Both the position numbers and the translations under genes were made by a program. The notes under the pieces were generated by a model that saw nothing but the letters and a program-made list of their open reading frames with translations, was not told where the DNA came from and did not search any database. A DNA stretch of 32,315 nucleotides from Bacteroidales bacterium. Its GTDB lineage: Bacteria > Bacteroidota > Bacteroidia > Bacteroidales > Bacteroidaceae. Positions 6,801 through 14,642 of this stretch are shown piece by piece. How positions within the stretch are numbered: the stretch's first letter is position 1; every line of letters starts with the position of its first letter. The DNA is taken from the NCBI GenBank assembly GCA_012729225.1, contig JAAYDO010000066.1, forward strand, positions 1 through 32,315, written 5' to 3'.

Positions 6801-7721
6801 TTATTCCTTAATATCATCAATGTTAAATGGTGTCTCTTGATAGACGTAGTAGTTGAGCCAGTTAGTGTAGAGCAGATTGGCTGCTGCGCGCCATTTCACG
6901 ACAGGCTCTTTATTGATATTGCCACCAGGATAGTAGTTGCGTGGTTTGTTTATTTTCAGTCCTTTCTTCAGGTCACGCTTGTATTCGCCATCCAGTGTGA
7001 GCGGTGAATACTCCAGATGACAGGTGATGAAGAACTCTCGTCCGTTTCTTGCCTCCACAATGGTTACTCCTGCATCTCTACTTTCTGCGATAATGTGCAG
7101 ACCGGACACCTTTTCTATATCCTTGCGCAATACTGTACAGTGACGGCTATGAGGGGCAAAAAACTCATCATCGAAACCTCGGAAGATAGGCAGTTCAGGC
7201 GATAGCATCTTGTGGCGGAACACGCCAAACACCTTGTGAGCAGTATTGTGCTTTGGCACACCATAGAAATGGTATAGGCCCGCAAATGCTGCCCAACACA
7301 CATAGATGGTGCTGGTCACGTTGTGATGTGCCCAATTGAAGACCTCCTGTAGCTCCTTCCAGTAGGTCACGTCCTCATAGTCGATAAACTCTAAAGGTGC
7401 ACCTGTCACAATCAGTCCATCATACTTCTCGTGCTTCATGTCCTCAAAGTTGCGGTAGAAGGCCAGCATGTGCTCTATCGGCGTGTTCTTGCTGGTGTGG
7501 GATTTGATTTTCATAAATTCCACTTGGATTTGCAACGCAGAGTTAGACAGGATACGAATAAAATCCGTCTCTGTCGTAATCTTGAGTGGCATGAGGTTGA
7601 GCACAGCCAGTCGTAGCGGTCGTATTTGCTGACTGCCTGCCCTCTTGTAGCCCATCGTGAAGATGTTTTCCTGCTTCAGTTCGTCAATGGCAGGCAGTTG
7701 GTCTGGAAGAATTAATGGCAT
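6801..7721 (-). CDS. metA: Homoserine O-acyltransferase, predicted acetyl-CoA type
   Basis: The product has 306 residues, the usual MetA length, and aligns without gaps at the key positions. The catalytic Cys is 142 (YVCWAAFAG), and His235 and Glu237 are in ITCHLEYSP. The enzyme acylates homoserine in the first dedicated step of methionine synthesis. Residue 111 is Glu (TGAPLE). In this family Glu at 111 marks use of acetyl-CoA and Gly marks succinyl-CoA, so the product is probably O-acetylhomoserine despite the usual succinyltransferase label. It lies between leuB and the U32 gene on the same strand, 84 and 83 bp away, with a hairpin (7735-7791) just upstream of the ATG. Confidence 0.93.
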   Translation of the reverse strand: MPLILPDQLPAIDELKQENIFTMGYKRAGSQQIRPLRLAVLNLMPLKITTETDFIRILSNSALQIQVEFMKIKSHTSKNTPIEHMLAFYRNFEDMKHEKYDGLIVTGAPLEFIDYEDVTYWKELQEVFNWAHHNVTSTIYVCWAAFAGLYHFYGVPKHNTAHKVFGVFRHKMLSPELPIFRGFDDEFFAPHSRHCTVLRKDIEKVSGLHIIAESRDAGVTIVEARNGREFFITCHLEYSPLTLDGEYKRDLKKGLKINKPRNYYPGGNINKEPVVKWRAAANLLYTNWLNYYVYQETPFNIDDIKE

Positions 7722-7734
7722 GTTTGTGAAGAAG

Positions 7735-7791
7735 CCCTTCTCCTCCTGACACCTCTTTTCCGTTTTGGGGAGAAGCGTAGAAGGAGAAGGG
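7735..7791 (-). promoter_or_regulatory. Stem-loop in the leuB-metA gap
   Basis: Arms 7735-7744 and 7782-7791 are complementary over 10 bp (CCCTTCTCCT/AGGAGAAGGG) with a long loop of 37 nt. The structure ends 13 bp before the metA start. It has no T-tract on the minus strand, so it is not a simple terminator; it may affect translation or stability of metA mRNA. Confidence 0.4.
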
Positions 7792-7805
7792 TATAAGTAG
7801 GATGA

Positions 7806-8867
7806 TTACTTGTTCTTGATATAGTTGGCAATCCACGCACCTACTTCTCTTGTGCCATACTGCTTGCCACCTTCCACTTGAATCTCTGGTGTACGTACAT
7901 TCTGGTCAAGAGAAGCATTGACTGCCTCGCGTATGAGAGCACCTTCCTCGCTGAGTCCGAAGTGCTCAAACAGCATGGCTGCACTCAGAATCTGTGCTAC
8001 AGGGTTGGCGATGTTCTTGCCTGCGGCTTGTGGCCATGAGCCGTGCACAGGCTCGAAGAGTGGGGTGTGCTCGCCCAGCGAAGAAGAAGGTTGCAGACCC
8101 ATAGAGCCTGTGATGCAGCTTGTCTCGTCGGTGAGGATGTCGCCAAATGTGTTTTCAGTCACAATCACATCAAAGAATGTTGGCTCGGTGAGCACACGCA
8201 TGGATGCGTTGTCAATAAACATATAGTCTGTGTTCACATCAGGATACTGTGGTTCCATCTCTTTGGCTATCTGACGCCACAAGCGACTGGAAGCCAGCAC
8301 ATTCGCCTTGTCCACCACCGTGAGGTGCTTGTTTCTCTTCTGTGCACACTCGAAAGCGACCTTCAGAATGCGCTCAATCTCTGGACGAGTATAAATATCT
8401 GTGTCGTAAGCCTTGTCATTGTCTTGGTATTTCTCGCCAAAGTACATGCCACCAGTCAGTTCACGAATCACGATGAAGTCAGCACCTCTCAAGAGTTCAT
8501 CCTTCAGCGGGCTCTTGTGAATCAGGCATTCGAAAGTGGCTACAGGACGAATGTTGGCAAAGAGACCGAGCTTCTTGCGCATGGCAAGCAAGCCCTGTTC
8601 AGGACGCACCTTGGCAGTAGGGTCGTTGTCATACTTGGGGTCACCCACAGCCGCAAAGAGCACAGCGTCAGCATCCATGCAAGCCCGGTAAGTCTCCTCT
8701 GGGAAAGGATCGCCCGCCTTCTCAATGGCGCAAGCACCACAAAGAGCCTCTTTGTAACTAAACTCATGTCCGAACTTCTCTGCAATGGCGTCACACACAG
8801 CCACGCCCTGTTCCATAATCTCTGGTCCGATACCGTCACCGGCCAGCACTGCAATTTTAAGTTTCAT
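7806..8867 (-). CDS. leuB: 3-isopropylmalate dehydrogenase
   Basis: The product has 353 residues, normal for LeuB. Visible motifs are GDGIGPEIM (10-18), the substrate arginines in the region 97-107 ([12 protein letters not shown]) and IRELTGG (134-140), Lys187 in VVDKANVL, and the metal-binding aspartates 220, 243 and 247 ([12 protein letters not shown]). It oxidatively decarboxylates 3-isopropylmalate in leucine synthesis in the cytoplasm. The nucleotide loop reads [14 protein letters not shown], with Gln where many NAD-dependent relatives have Asp. leuA, leuC and leuD are not in the window. The gene begins 30 bp after the thiD-like gene, so the two are probably co-transcribed from the promoter at 9743-9773. 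Confidence 0.95.
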   Translation of the reverse strand: MKLKIAVLAGDGIGPEIMEQGVAVCDAIAEKFGHEFSYKEALCGACAIEKAGDPFPEETYRACMDADAVLFAAVGDPKYDNDPTAKVRPEQGLLAMRKKLGLFANIRPVATFECLIHKSPLKDELLRGADFIVIRELTGGMYFGEKYQDNDKAYDTDIYTRPEIERILKVAFECAQKRNKHLTVVDKANVLASSRLWRQIAKEMEPQYPDVNTDYMFIDNASMRVLTEPTFFDVIVTENTFGDILTDETSCITGSMGLQPSSSLGEHTPLFEPVHGSWPQAAGKNIANPVAQILSAAMLFEHFGLSEEGALIREAVNASLDQNVRTPEIQVEGGKQYGTREVGAWIANYIKNK

Positions 8868-8897
8868 TTTATTATTGTTTGTATGATTTTTTGATGA

Positions 8898-9722
8898 TTA
8901 GTTGTAGATCCGCTCATGAATGACTTTGTCTTCCATGAAACAAGGGTGCACAGGACCATATCCGTGCCCAAATTCATATTCTGCACCCAGAGCAATGGCC
9001 TTGTTGATAAACTCCTCACCCTTTCTCACCGCTTCTTCCAGTCCATAGCCCTTAGCCAGATAGGTGGCTATGGCAGAGGAGAAAGAGTCGCCCGTGCCGT
9101 TCACATTGTGTGTGTCTATATGCTTTTTGCGGAAAGGAGTGACCTTGCCAGTCCTGGCGTCGTAGAGCACATCCATGAGCATATCACCCTCCACCATGCT
9201 CTTCACAATCACACTGCATCCCCATCTGCCCAGTTCCTTCACATCCTCCAGAATGTTGGTGATGGGATGACCCAGCAACACTTCTGCCTCAAAACGGTTT
9301 GGGGTGATGAGTGTGGCCATAGAGAAGAGTTCCTCCTTGTAGGCAGAGATGCTTTCGTCGCTCACAAGTTGCACCCCATTACTATCCACAATCACTGGGT
9401 CAATCACCTTGTGAGTGTCGGGATACTTTTTCAGCACTCCTGCCACACCGTGGATGATGTCTGCTGTGGGAAGTACACCTGTCTTGACGCACTGTGCACC
9501 CACATCGTCGAGAAACGACTCGGCTTGGCTCACCACCAGCTCCACAGGCAGCGGAGTGACGCTCTTCACGCGCTGTGTGTCTTCGTCCACAATGCCAGTC
9601 AGCGCACATGCCGCATAACCGCCACATGCTGTAATGGCCTTGATGTCGGCTTGCATGCCTGCACTGCCCAATGGTTCACTGCCAGCGATGAGGAAGACGA
9701 TGTTCAACTGCTTCTTTGCCAT
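8898..9722 (-). CDS. ThiD/PdxK-like pyrimidine or pyridoxine kinase
   Basis: The product has 274 residues of the ribokinase superfamily, closest in layout to hydroxymethylpyrimidine (phosphate) kinase ThiD and pyridoxine kinase. Motifs are AGSEPLGSAGMQAD (13-26), the DPVIVDSNG stretch (108-116), TPNRFEAE (140-147) and the anion hole NGTGDSFSSA (208-217). Two points differ from standard ThiD: the N-terminal motif normally reads GSDSSGGAGIQAD, and the anion-hole residue that is usually Cys in ThiD is Asp212 here, as in general ribokinases and PdxY/PdxK. The natural substrate could be pyridoxal, pyridoxine or HMP. No other thiamine genes are nearby. It is the first gene of the operon and has a clear promoter 20 bp upstream. 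Confidence 0.8.
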   Translation of the reverse strand: MAKKQLNIVFLIAGSEPLGSAGMQADIKAITACGGYAACALTGIVDEDTQRVKSVTPLPVELVVSQAESFLDDVGAQCVKTGVLPTADIIHGVAGVLKKYPDTHKVIDPVIVDSNGVQLVSDESISAYKEELFSMATLITPNRFEAEVLLGHPITNILEDVKELGRWGCSVIVKSMVEGDMLMDVLYDARTGKVTPFRKKHIDTHNVNGTGDSFSSAIATYLAKGYGLEEAVRKGEEFINKAIALGAEYEFGHGYGPVHPCFMEDKVIHERIYN

Positions 9723-9742
9723 TTGATTGATAAATTTGGGTG

Positions 9743-9773
9743 CAAAGGTAGTGAAAAAATCCTATACTACAAA
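9743..9773 (-). promoter_or_regulatory. Promoter of the thiD-like/leuB operon
   Basis: On the minus strand TTTG (9770-9773) and TACCTTTG (9743-9750) are 19 bp apart, fitting the Bacteroidetes consensus. The start would be about 10-15 bp before the ATG. Confidence 0.75.
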
Positions 9774-9995
9774 TATAATAATGTGTAACCTTTGTTAATC
9801 TACGCACAAAACGGTCATATCAGAAAATCTGCGCTTCCCTTTTCCTATTCTTCATCCGAGGTTTTGGAAGAAAGCAGAAGGTGTTTCTCTCTGCAAAAAC
9901 AGTTTCTCCTCCTTTCCTTTGGGAGAAGCGAGGAAAAGACAAACGAGCCAGTTAAAAAGAAAAAACTGTTGATGAGCCCTTGGTCTTGCCCCTTT

Positions 9996-10086
9996 AAAAG
10001 CAAAAAGTGCTAATCTCGCGATCGGCACTTTTCCGTTCTCAATAAGTATTAATTTTTTCTTTTAAGGTAAAAAGATTGTTTTTAGG
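9996..10086 (-). ncRNA. Candidate small RNA, about 90 nt
   Basis: A Bacteroidetes promoter at 10093-10125 points leftward. About 55 nt downstream lies a hairpin (arms AAAAGTGC 10003-10010 and GCACTTTT 10025-10032, with a small inner ATC/GAT stem) that on the minus strand is followed by TTTTTGCTTTT, which looks like a terminator. No reading frame of useful length exists on that strand. The 5' part is A/U-rich single-stranded sequence containing AUCCUAAAAACAAUC, and the part covering 10065-10082 is complementary to the RNA candidate at 2389-2726. The ends are inferred. Confidence 0.5.
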
Positions 10087-10092
10087 ATGTTG

Positions 10093-10125
10093 CAAAGGTA
10101 CACATTTTTTCATATTACAAACAAA
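10093..10125 (-). promoter_or_regulatory. Promoter of the ~90-nt RNA candidate
   Basis: On the minus strand TTTG (10122-10125) and TACCTTTG (10093-10100) are separated by 21 bp. No protein gene lies within 1 kb downstream before the next operon's own promoter. Confidence 0.6.
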
Positions 10126-10148
10126 CGTTAAAACATGTTTCTTAACAT

Positions 10149-10164
10149 GTGTGTACGGACACAC
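10149..10164. promoter_or_regulatory. Near-palindrome GTGTGTACGGACACAC
   Basis: This resembles the paired palindromes at 2252-2296 (GTGTG-core-CACAC with central CG). It lies about 25 bp upstream of the -33 box of the RNA candidate on the minus strand. A related factor may bind both regions. Confidence 0.35.
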
Positions 10165-10446
10165 CCTCTGTTTCTTCTCTTTTCTTATATTTTTGCATTA
10201 TTTTTTAACGAAAGTGACGGTCTTTTTCTTCAAGAATTTCTTCCTGGTCACTATGGTGCTCTTCATCCTTTCCTTTTCGTGTCAAGAAATAAGAGTTTTG
10301 AACTCGATACGGATATTTTCCAGGTTGGAACAAGGTTGAAACAAGCAGAGAAAACCATTGGAAAGTTGATTTGAGGAATTTATTGAACCAAAATTAGTGG
10401 CTGAGGAGAGTGGAGGACAACCGAGGGGGCAAGAATGAAGAAAGTA

Positions 10447-10608
10447 GGGGATTCCATGCCATTTGGCACATCAAATGACTGAGGCATTCTTCGTGTTCCA
10501 ACGCACAATTGTTCAACGGCAAATGAACAATTGTTCAACGGCCAACGCACAATGCTTCAAGTGCCCATGAACCATTGTTCAATACCCTATGAACCATGCG
10601 TGCGTTTT
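10447..10608 (+). repeat. 22-bp-period palindromic repeat array, copy 2
   Basis: Cores start at 10481 (GAGGCATTCTTC), 10503 (GCACAATTGTTC), 10525 (GAACAATTGTTC), 10547 (GCACAATGCTTC) and 10569 (GAACCATTGTTC), each 22 bp from the next. The cap GAACCATGCGTGCGTTTT follows in register at 10591. It has one more unit than copy 1. The left cap TGCCATTTGGCAC (10457-10469) sits at the same offset as in copy 1. The linker AAGTGCCCAT is identical to one in copy 1. Confidence 0.9.
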
Positions 10609-10905
10609 CCCCTTCATGAATATTCGGTTCTTTGAGATGTGTAAATCGTTGTGTATCAAATGAGTATATTTATTTTGAGTGCATAGTGCTCTGCTTGACA
10701 ATCAGAAATAGTGTTTGTGGCAAGAATGCGGATGAGGGCATTGTGAAAGTACTAAACAAAGTGCTACGAAAATTCAATTGATTTCTCCACAAACGAGCCG
10801 CAACAGTGCCACATCATTACTATGAAATTTGTATGAGAATGAAGCAAGCACCCCCAGGCGACCTCGCTTCTCTGTTAAAATAGTGCTAAAAAAAAGTTTT
10901 CTTAT

Positions 10906-10934
10906 TTTGTTCTCGCTTGTTTTTCGTATCTTTG
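10906..10934 (+). promoter_or_regulatory. Promoter of the metal-uptake operon
   Basis: TATCTTTG at 10927-10934 fits the -7 consensus. TTTG at 10906-10909 is 17 bp upstream, slightly short of the usual 19-21 bp. The ATG follows 21 bp after the -7 box. No clear repressor palindrome overlaps it. Confidence 0.55.
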
Positions 10935-10955
10935 CAGCACTATTATTGTTGAAAC

Positions 10956-11309
10956 ATGAGGACGTTTGACATCAACCGTAGAAGAAAAGCCTTCATTCTG
11001 CTGACGCTATATCTGATGATATTGGCGGCCAGTGTGTTGCATGTGCATGACCACGAGCAGGAGAAGCAAACGGTATGTCAGGATTGTATTTCTCATGTGC
11101 ATCATGGTGGGCACATCTCGCAAGGCACGTTGATGGATATTGGCTGTGCATTGTGTGCCTTCCTCCATTCATATTATTTCGCACCACAGGTGTTGATGCT
11201 TTCGGCGGCGGTACTTGTGGTTGTTGTGTGTACGGTAAGACAGAAACAGAATGTAGTCTGCCGCACCGTCTCTCTGCCGCCTCTTCGAGCCCCTCCGTTT
11301 TTGTATTGA
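10956..11309 (+). CDS. Small His/Cys-rich membrane protein of a metal-uptake operon
   Basis: The product has 117 residues. A first hydrophobic segment (about 12-28) and a second (about 74-92) enclose a loop rich in metal ligands: HVHDHE (29-34), CQDC (41-44), HVHHGGH (47-53) and CALC (64-67). With a signal-anchor at the N-terminus the loop is likely periplasmic. The pattern suggests binding of zinc or a similar metal ion, perhaps as a sensor or as a shuttle for the receptor encoded next. It is followed by the TonB-dependent receptor after about 70 bp and shares its promoter. I do not recognise a named family, and the function is inferred from ligands and context only. Confidence 0.7.
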   Translation: MRTFDINRRRKAFILLTLYLMILAASVLHVHDHEQEKQTVCQDCISHVHHGGHISQGTLMDIGCALCAFLHSYYFAPQVLMLSAAVLVVVVCTVRQKQNVVCRTVSLPPLRAPPFLY

Positions 11310-11380
11310 CCCTTTATTTTTGTTCAATTCATTAACAGTGGGGAGAGTTGTGGCTTTTCCCTGAAATTCTCGTTTTTACG

Positions 11381-13459
11381 ATGTTTATGCAAAATTGCTT
11401 GCGGTCTCTGCTGCTGGCTTGCTGTTTCGTCGTGACCCTTTGCGCCCAAGCGAATGATAGTCTCAAGACCATTCGTCTTCGGGATGTGTCTGTCAGGTCT
11501 GTTGTGGCTTTGAGGACACAGCCTGTGGGTCAGCCGTCTGTACGTGTTTCAGCCGAAGAGTTGAGGCTGAACATGGGGCATAGCCTGATGGATGCACTCT
11601 CTCACACTGAGGGTGTGCAGGCTATAGATATTGGTGTGGGATTCAGTAAGCCCATGATACGCGGATTGGGCTTCCAGCGTATTGCGGTCACGGAGAATGG
11701 TGTGAGACAGGAAGGACAGCAATGGGGCGCTGACCACGGACTGGAGATAGATGCTTTCCATGTGGACAGTGTGCGTGTGGTCAAGGGACCTGCCTCAGTT
11801 CTTTATGGTAGTGATGCCATGGGAGGAGCGATAGAGATTCTTCCTCCTCGCTTTCCTCGTCGGGACTCCATTTCGGGTGAGGTTCTGTTGGCACATGAGC
11901 GTGTCAGCTCTGGATTGAGTGGTTCTGTCATGCTACAGATGAAGCGAGGCAGAGTCTTTGCCAGAATGCGCTACACCGAGAGGCATTGGGCTGATTACCG
12001 TGTGCCAGCAGATAGTTTCACCTATCTCAGCATGCGACTGCCCATCTTGCAGCGTAGGCTCAAGAACACGACTGGTATGGAGCGAAGTGCCAATGTGCTG
12101 TTGGCCTATCGTCATGGAGGCTTCCAGAGTCGCGTCAATCTGAGTGACAGTTATCAGAAGTCAGGTTTTTTCAGCGGGGCTCATGGTGTGCCCAGCGTTG
12201 CTAATCTTCAGGGTGGAGGCAGTCGTTGGGATGTGGAACTCCCTTATAGTGTGGTCAATCATCTGAAGGTGACTTCCACCAGCACTTGGACTACTCGTCT
12301 GTTGCAGACGAGCCTGACATTGGGCTATCAGGTTAATCATCGTGAGGAATGGAGCAGGTTTCATACCCACAATCTGGAGCAGACTCCTCCTGAGACTGAT
12401 CCCGACAAGGAACTGATGTTTCATCTTCAGACTGCCAGTGGACAGTTGCAGGTTCGTCTTGCTCCTTCTGCTTCCTGGCAACATTGCTGGGGTGTGTCGG
12501 CTGTCATGCAACACAATGGCATTGGTGGGTATGGCTTTCTCATTCCTGCCTATCGCCGTGATGAATGGGGTGCTTTCTACTTGGCAAACTATCGCCGTTC
12601 GTCCTCCCTGCTGTTTAATGCCAGTGTCCGTTACGACATGGGACATATCCACACGCGTGCTCATGGGGAATATGTGCATGAGGTGAACAGACGCTTCCAC
12701 GACTACTCTATGGCTTTGGGAGTGGAGTACATGCCTGCTGAGGGACATCAATTGCGAGGCTCTATAGGACGTGCATTCAGATTGCCTTCTGCCAACGAAC
12801 TGACTTCTAATGGAGTGCATCATGGTGCATTCAGACATGAGCTGGGCGACAGCCACCTTGTCAGCGAACAGGGCTGGCAGTTGGATCTTGCCTACACGAT
12901 GAGGCTGGCAGGATGGGAGGTGTCGCTCTCTCCATTTTGCAGTTATTACCCTCATTTCATCTCTCTGCATCCCACAGGACGCTGGTCGTCTCTTCCCGAC
13001 GCTGGACAGGTGTATCAGTATGTGGATGCCGCCACCACGCTTGCGGGTGGAGAGGTGCGCGTCAAGACAAGGCTGCTGGGAAGGTTGAACTATACGTTGT
13101 CGGGTGAATATGTCTATACCTATGACCATCATTCACATACAGCCACTCCCTTCTCGCCTCCTGCCACGATGCGCAATACAATCAGTTGGGAAGATTCCCG
13201 ATGGCAGTGTTTCGTGGAGTGCCAGAGTGTGGCGGCTCAGCGTAGGGTATGCCATAACGAGGATGCCACACCAGGCTACAACCTCTTTCATGCGGGAGGA
13301 AGCGTGGACTTCAGATTGCGTGAAAACAGATTGTCTTTAATCATTCATGCACGCAACTTGTTCAACACTTCCTACCTGAATCATCTTAATTTCTATAGGA
13401 AAATCGACCTGCCAGAAGCGGGTGCAGATATCCAGACAACTATTCGTTTCACATTTTAA
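11381..13459 (+). CDS. TonB-dependent outer-membrane receptor, probably for metal
   Basis: About 692 residues from ATG 11381. The frame extends upstream to a TTG at 11348, but the signal peptide (MFMQNCLRSLLLACCFVVTLCAQ) fits ATG 11381 or 11387. The plug domain follows the signal, with LRLNMGHSLMDAL, IRGLGFQRIAVTENGVRQEGQQWGADHGLEIDAFHVD (11646-11766) and VKGPASVLYGSDAMGGAI. The barrel ends in the typical aromatic TTIRFTF. It lacks the N-terminal carboxypeptidase-like domain of SusC proteins, and no SusD partner is near, so it is a classical ion or chelate receptor. The His-containing WGADHGLEIDAFH segment and the His-rich neighbours on both sides point to zinc or another divalent metal, in the manner of ZnuD. 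The substrate is inferred. Confidence 0.88.
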   Translation: MFMQNCLRSLLLACCFVVTLCAQANDSLKTIRLRDVSVRSVVALRTQPVGQPSVRVSAEELRLNMGHSLMDALSHTEGVQAIDIGVGFSKPMIRGLGFQRIAVTENGVRQEGQQWGADHGLEIDAFHVDSVRVVKGPASVLYGSDAMGGAIEILPPRFPRRDSISGEVLLAHERVSSGLSGSVMLQMKRGRVFARMRYTERHWADYRVPADSFTYLSMRLPILQRRLKNTTGMERSANVLLAYRHGGFQSRVNLSDSYQKSGFFSGAHGVPSVANLQGGGSRWDVELPYSVVNHLKVTSTSTWTTRLLQTSLTLGYQVNHREEWSRFHTHNLEQTPPETDPDKELMFHLQTASGQLQVRLAPSASWQHCWGVSAVMQHNGIGGYGFLIPAYRRDEWGAFYLANYRRSSSLLFNASVRYDMGHIHTRAHGEYVHEVNRRFHDYSMALGVEYMPAEGHQLRGSIGRAFRLPSANELTSNGVHHGAFRHELGDSHLVSEQGWQLDLAYTMRLAGWEVSLSPFCSYYPHFISLHPTGRWSSLPDAGQVYQYVDAATTLAGGEVRVKTRLLGRLNYTLSGEYVYTYDHHSHTATPFSPPATMRNTISWEDSRWQCFVECQSVAAQRRVCHNEDATPGYNLFHAGGSVDFRLRENRLSLIIHARNLFNTSYLNHLNFYRKIDLPEAGADIQTTIRFTF

Positions 13460-13485
13460 ATAATATAACTAAAAATATATCAATT

Positions 13486-13998
13486 ATGAAAAAGTCTTTT
13501 GTATTTTATATGATTCCTCTTTCTTTGTGTCTATTCTTTTCTGCTTGCAGTGACGACAATGATGCAGACACGGTGAAGCCTGTCATCAGCCTGCATGAAC
13601 CAGAGGATGGTGACGAGTTGCGCATTGGTAGTGATGTGCACTTCGAGGCTGACTTCTCAGACAATGAGATGTTGGGAAGTTACATGGTGGAGATTCACAA
13701 TAACTTTGACGGCCATGACCACAAGGTTGCCGCAACTCGTGCAGAGGGGAGCGAACCATTCTTCTTCAAGAAGTCGTATGACCTTTCTGGGCAGCGCAAC
13801 GCACATGTGCATCATCATGATATTGTCATTCCTGCAAATGCCACGCCTGGCAATTACCACTTGATGATCTATTGCACTGATGCGGCTGGCAATCAGTCAT
13901 TGGTGGCTCGTAGCATTGTCCTTTCTCACGAAGCCGAGCATCATCATGAGCATGGGGAAGAGCACGATGATGAACATCATGATCATCACGAGGATTAA
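13486..13998 (+). CDS. DUF4625 lipoprotein with His-rich C-terminal tail
   Basis: The product has 170 residues. A lipoprotein signal ends at Cys21 (LCLFFSACSDD). The body (about 30-145) resembles DUF4625, an immunoglobulin-like beta domain, around VKPVISLHEPEDGDEL and the closing YCTDAAGNQSLVARSI. Clusters NFDGHDHK (about 79-86) and AHVHHHD precede a C-terminal tail with at least ten His and many Glu/Asp (150-170), well suited to divalent metal binding. It starts 26 bp after the receptor gene, so the two are co-transcribed. It likely sits on the outer membrane and collects or buffers metal for the receptor. This role is inferred from composition and context. Confidence 0.8.
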   Translation: MKKSFVFYMIPLSLCLFFSACSDDNDADTVKPVISLHEPEDGDELRIGSDVHFEADFSDNEMLGSYMVEIHNNFDGHDHKVAATRAEGSEPFFFKKSYDLSGQRNAHVHHHDIVIPANATPGNYHLMIYCTDAAGNQSLVARSIVLSHEAEHHHEHGEEHDDEHHDHHED

Positions 13999-14642
13999 TC
14001 TTCATGAATATTGATGAAAATAGACCTCCATGACTGGTCGTGAGGCTGGTCACAATAAATGAAGAAGGAGATAAACGCAGGAAAATAGCGTTTGTCTCCT
14101 TCTCTTTTATGGATTTAGATGCCAATATGTGGCAGACACTACGGTGTGGGAACTGGTGTTTTCCATACCTTATTAATATATACACCCATTCGGTGTTAGA
14201 TTGGGTCTGATGTCTCTCGCCATATGTCAGATTCCTCACGCATGGGTGTGTCATGGTGACTAATTCGCAAAATTCATATTTCCATCAATTTGCAAAATGG
14301 ACATTGATGGTAAGGAATGCCCGAACGTCAGTTTCCATCTCAGCCTCCTTCTCGTCCTCATTTCCCTTCATGTCGTCAAAGAAAAAAAGGTGTTGGAACT
14401 ATCCCAAAGGCGTCTCGAACTCATCTCGAAGGCATCTCGAAGGCTCGCAGAAGCATGGGGAGGAGATGTTTGTCCGTGAAGGATTATTTGTTTTTGCTTT
14501 TCACGTCAATTGGACATGAGTGTGCGAGTGGCTATTGATGGTTGGATAGAGTTTGTGCGTACGAATGATGTGAGTTCGACATAAGAGACTCATGTCTGTT
14601 TGGTTAAAAGAAGATGCTTGTCGCAAACAGGCTTGATATGTG
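13999..14642. other. Gene-free interval 13999-14642
   Basis: It holds the operon terminator. A short tandem motif TCTCGAA occurs three times at an 11-bp period (14413, 14424, 14435). Frames of up to 88 codons at 14253-14538 overlap each other in three phases and have no family resemblance. Nothing else is seen. Confidence 0.5.
14063..14108 (+). terminator. Terminator of the metal-uptake operon
   Basis: A 16-bp stem (arms 14063-14078 and 14088-14103, one U-G pair) with a 9-nt loop is followed by CTTTT. It lies 64 bp after the DUF4625 stop. Confidence 0.8.

Larger units (their letters stand above)
9723..10955. other. Gene-free interval 9723-10955
   Basis: More than 1.2 kb with no supported protein gene. 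It contains the minus promoter at 9743-9773, a candidate small RNA at 9996-10086 with its promoter (10093-10125), a near-palindrome at 10149-10164, repeat array copy 2 at 10447-10608, and the metal operon promoter (10906-10934). Frames of 73-87 codons between 9792 and 10374 are Phe/Leu- or Lys-rich, overlap one another and resemble no family. Nothing is recognised in 10165-10446 or 10609-10905. Confidence 0.55.

Noticed and set aside
8043-8894. 283-codon frame opposite leuB
   Set aside because: It is the antisense of leuB, whose motifs are complete; the His/Leu-rich product resembles no family.
8916-9788. 290-codon frame opposite the thiD-like gene
   Set aside because: It is antisense to a well-supported kinase and crosses that gene's promoter.
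10076-10374. Two overlapping frames of 79-87 codons
   Set aside because: Both are Phe-rich translations of AT-rich DNA that overlap the predicted RNA promoter on the other strand.
12161-13132. 323-codon frame opposite the TonB receptor
   Set aside because: It is antisense to the receptor barrel and arises from codon bias of the true gene.
14413-14441. TCTCGAA tandem motif as a mobile or regulatory repeat
   Set aside because: There are only three short units in one place; no second locus was seen, so it is only noted in the interval description.
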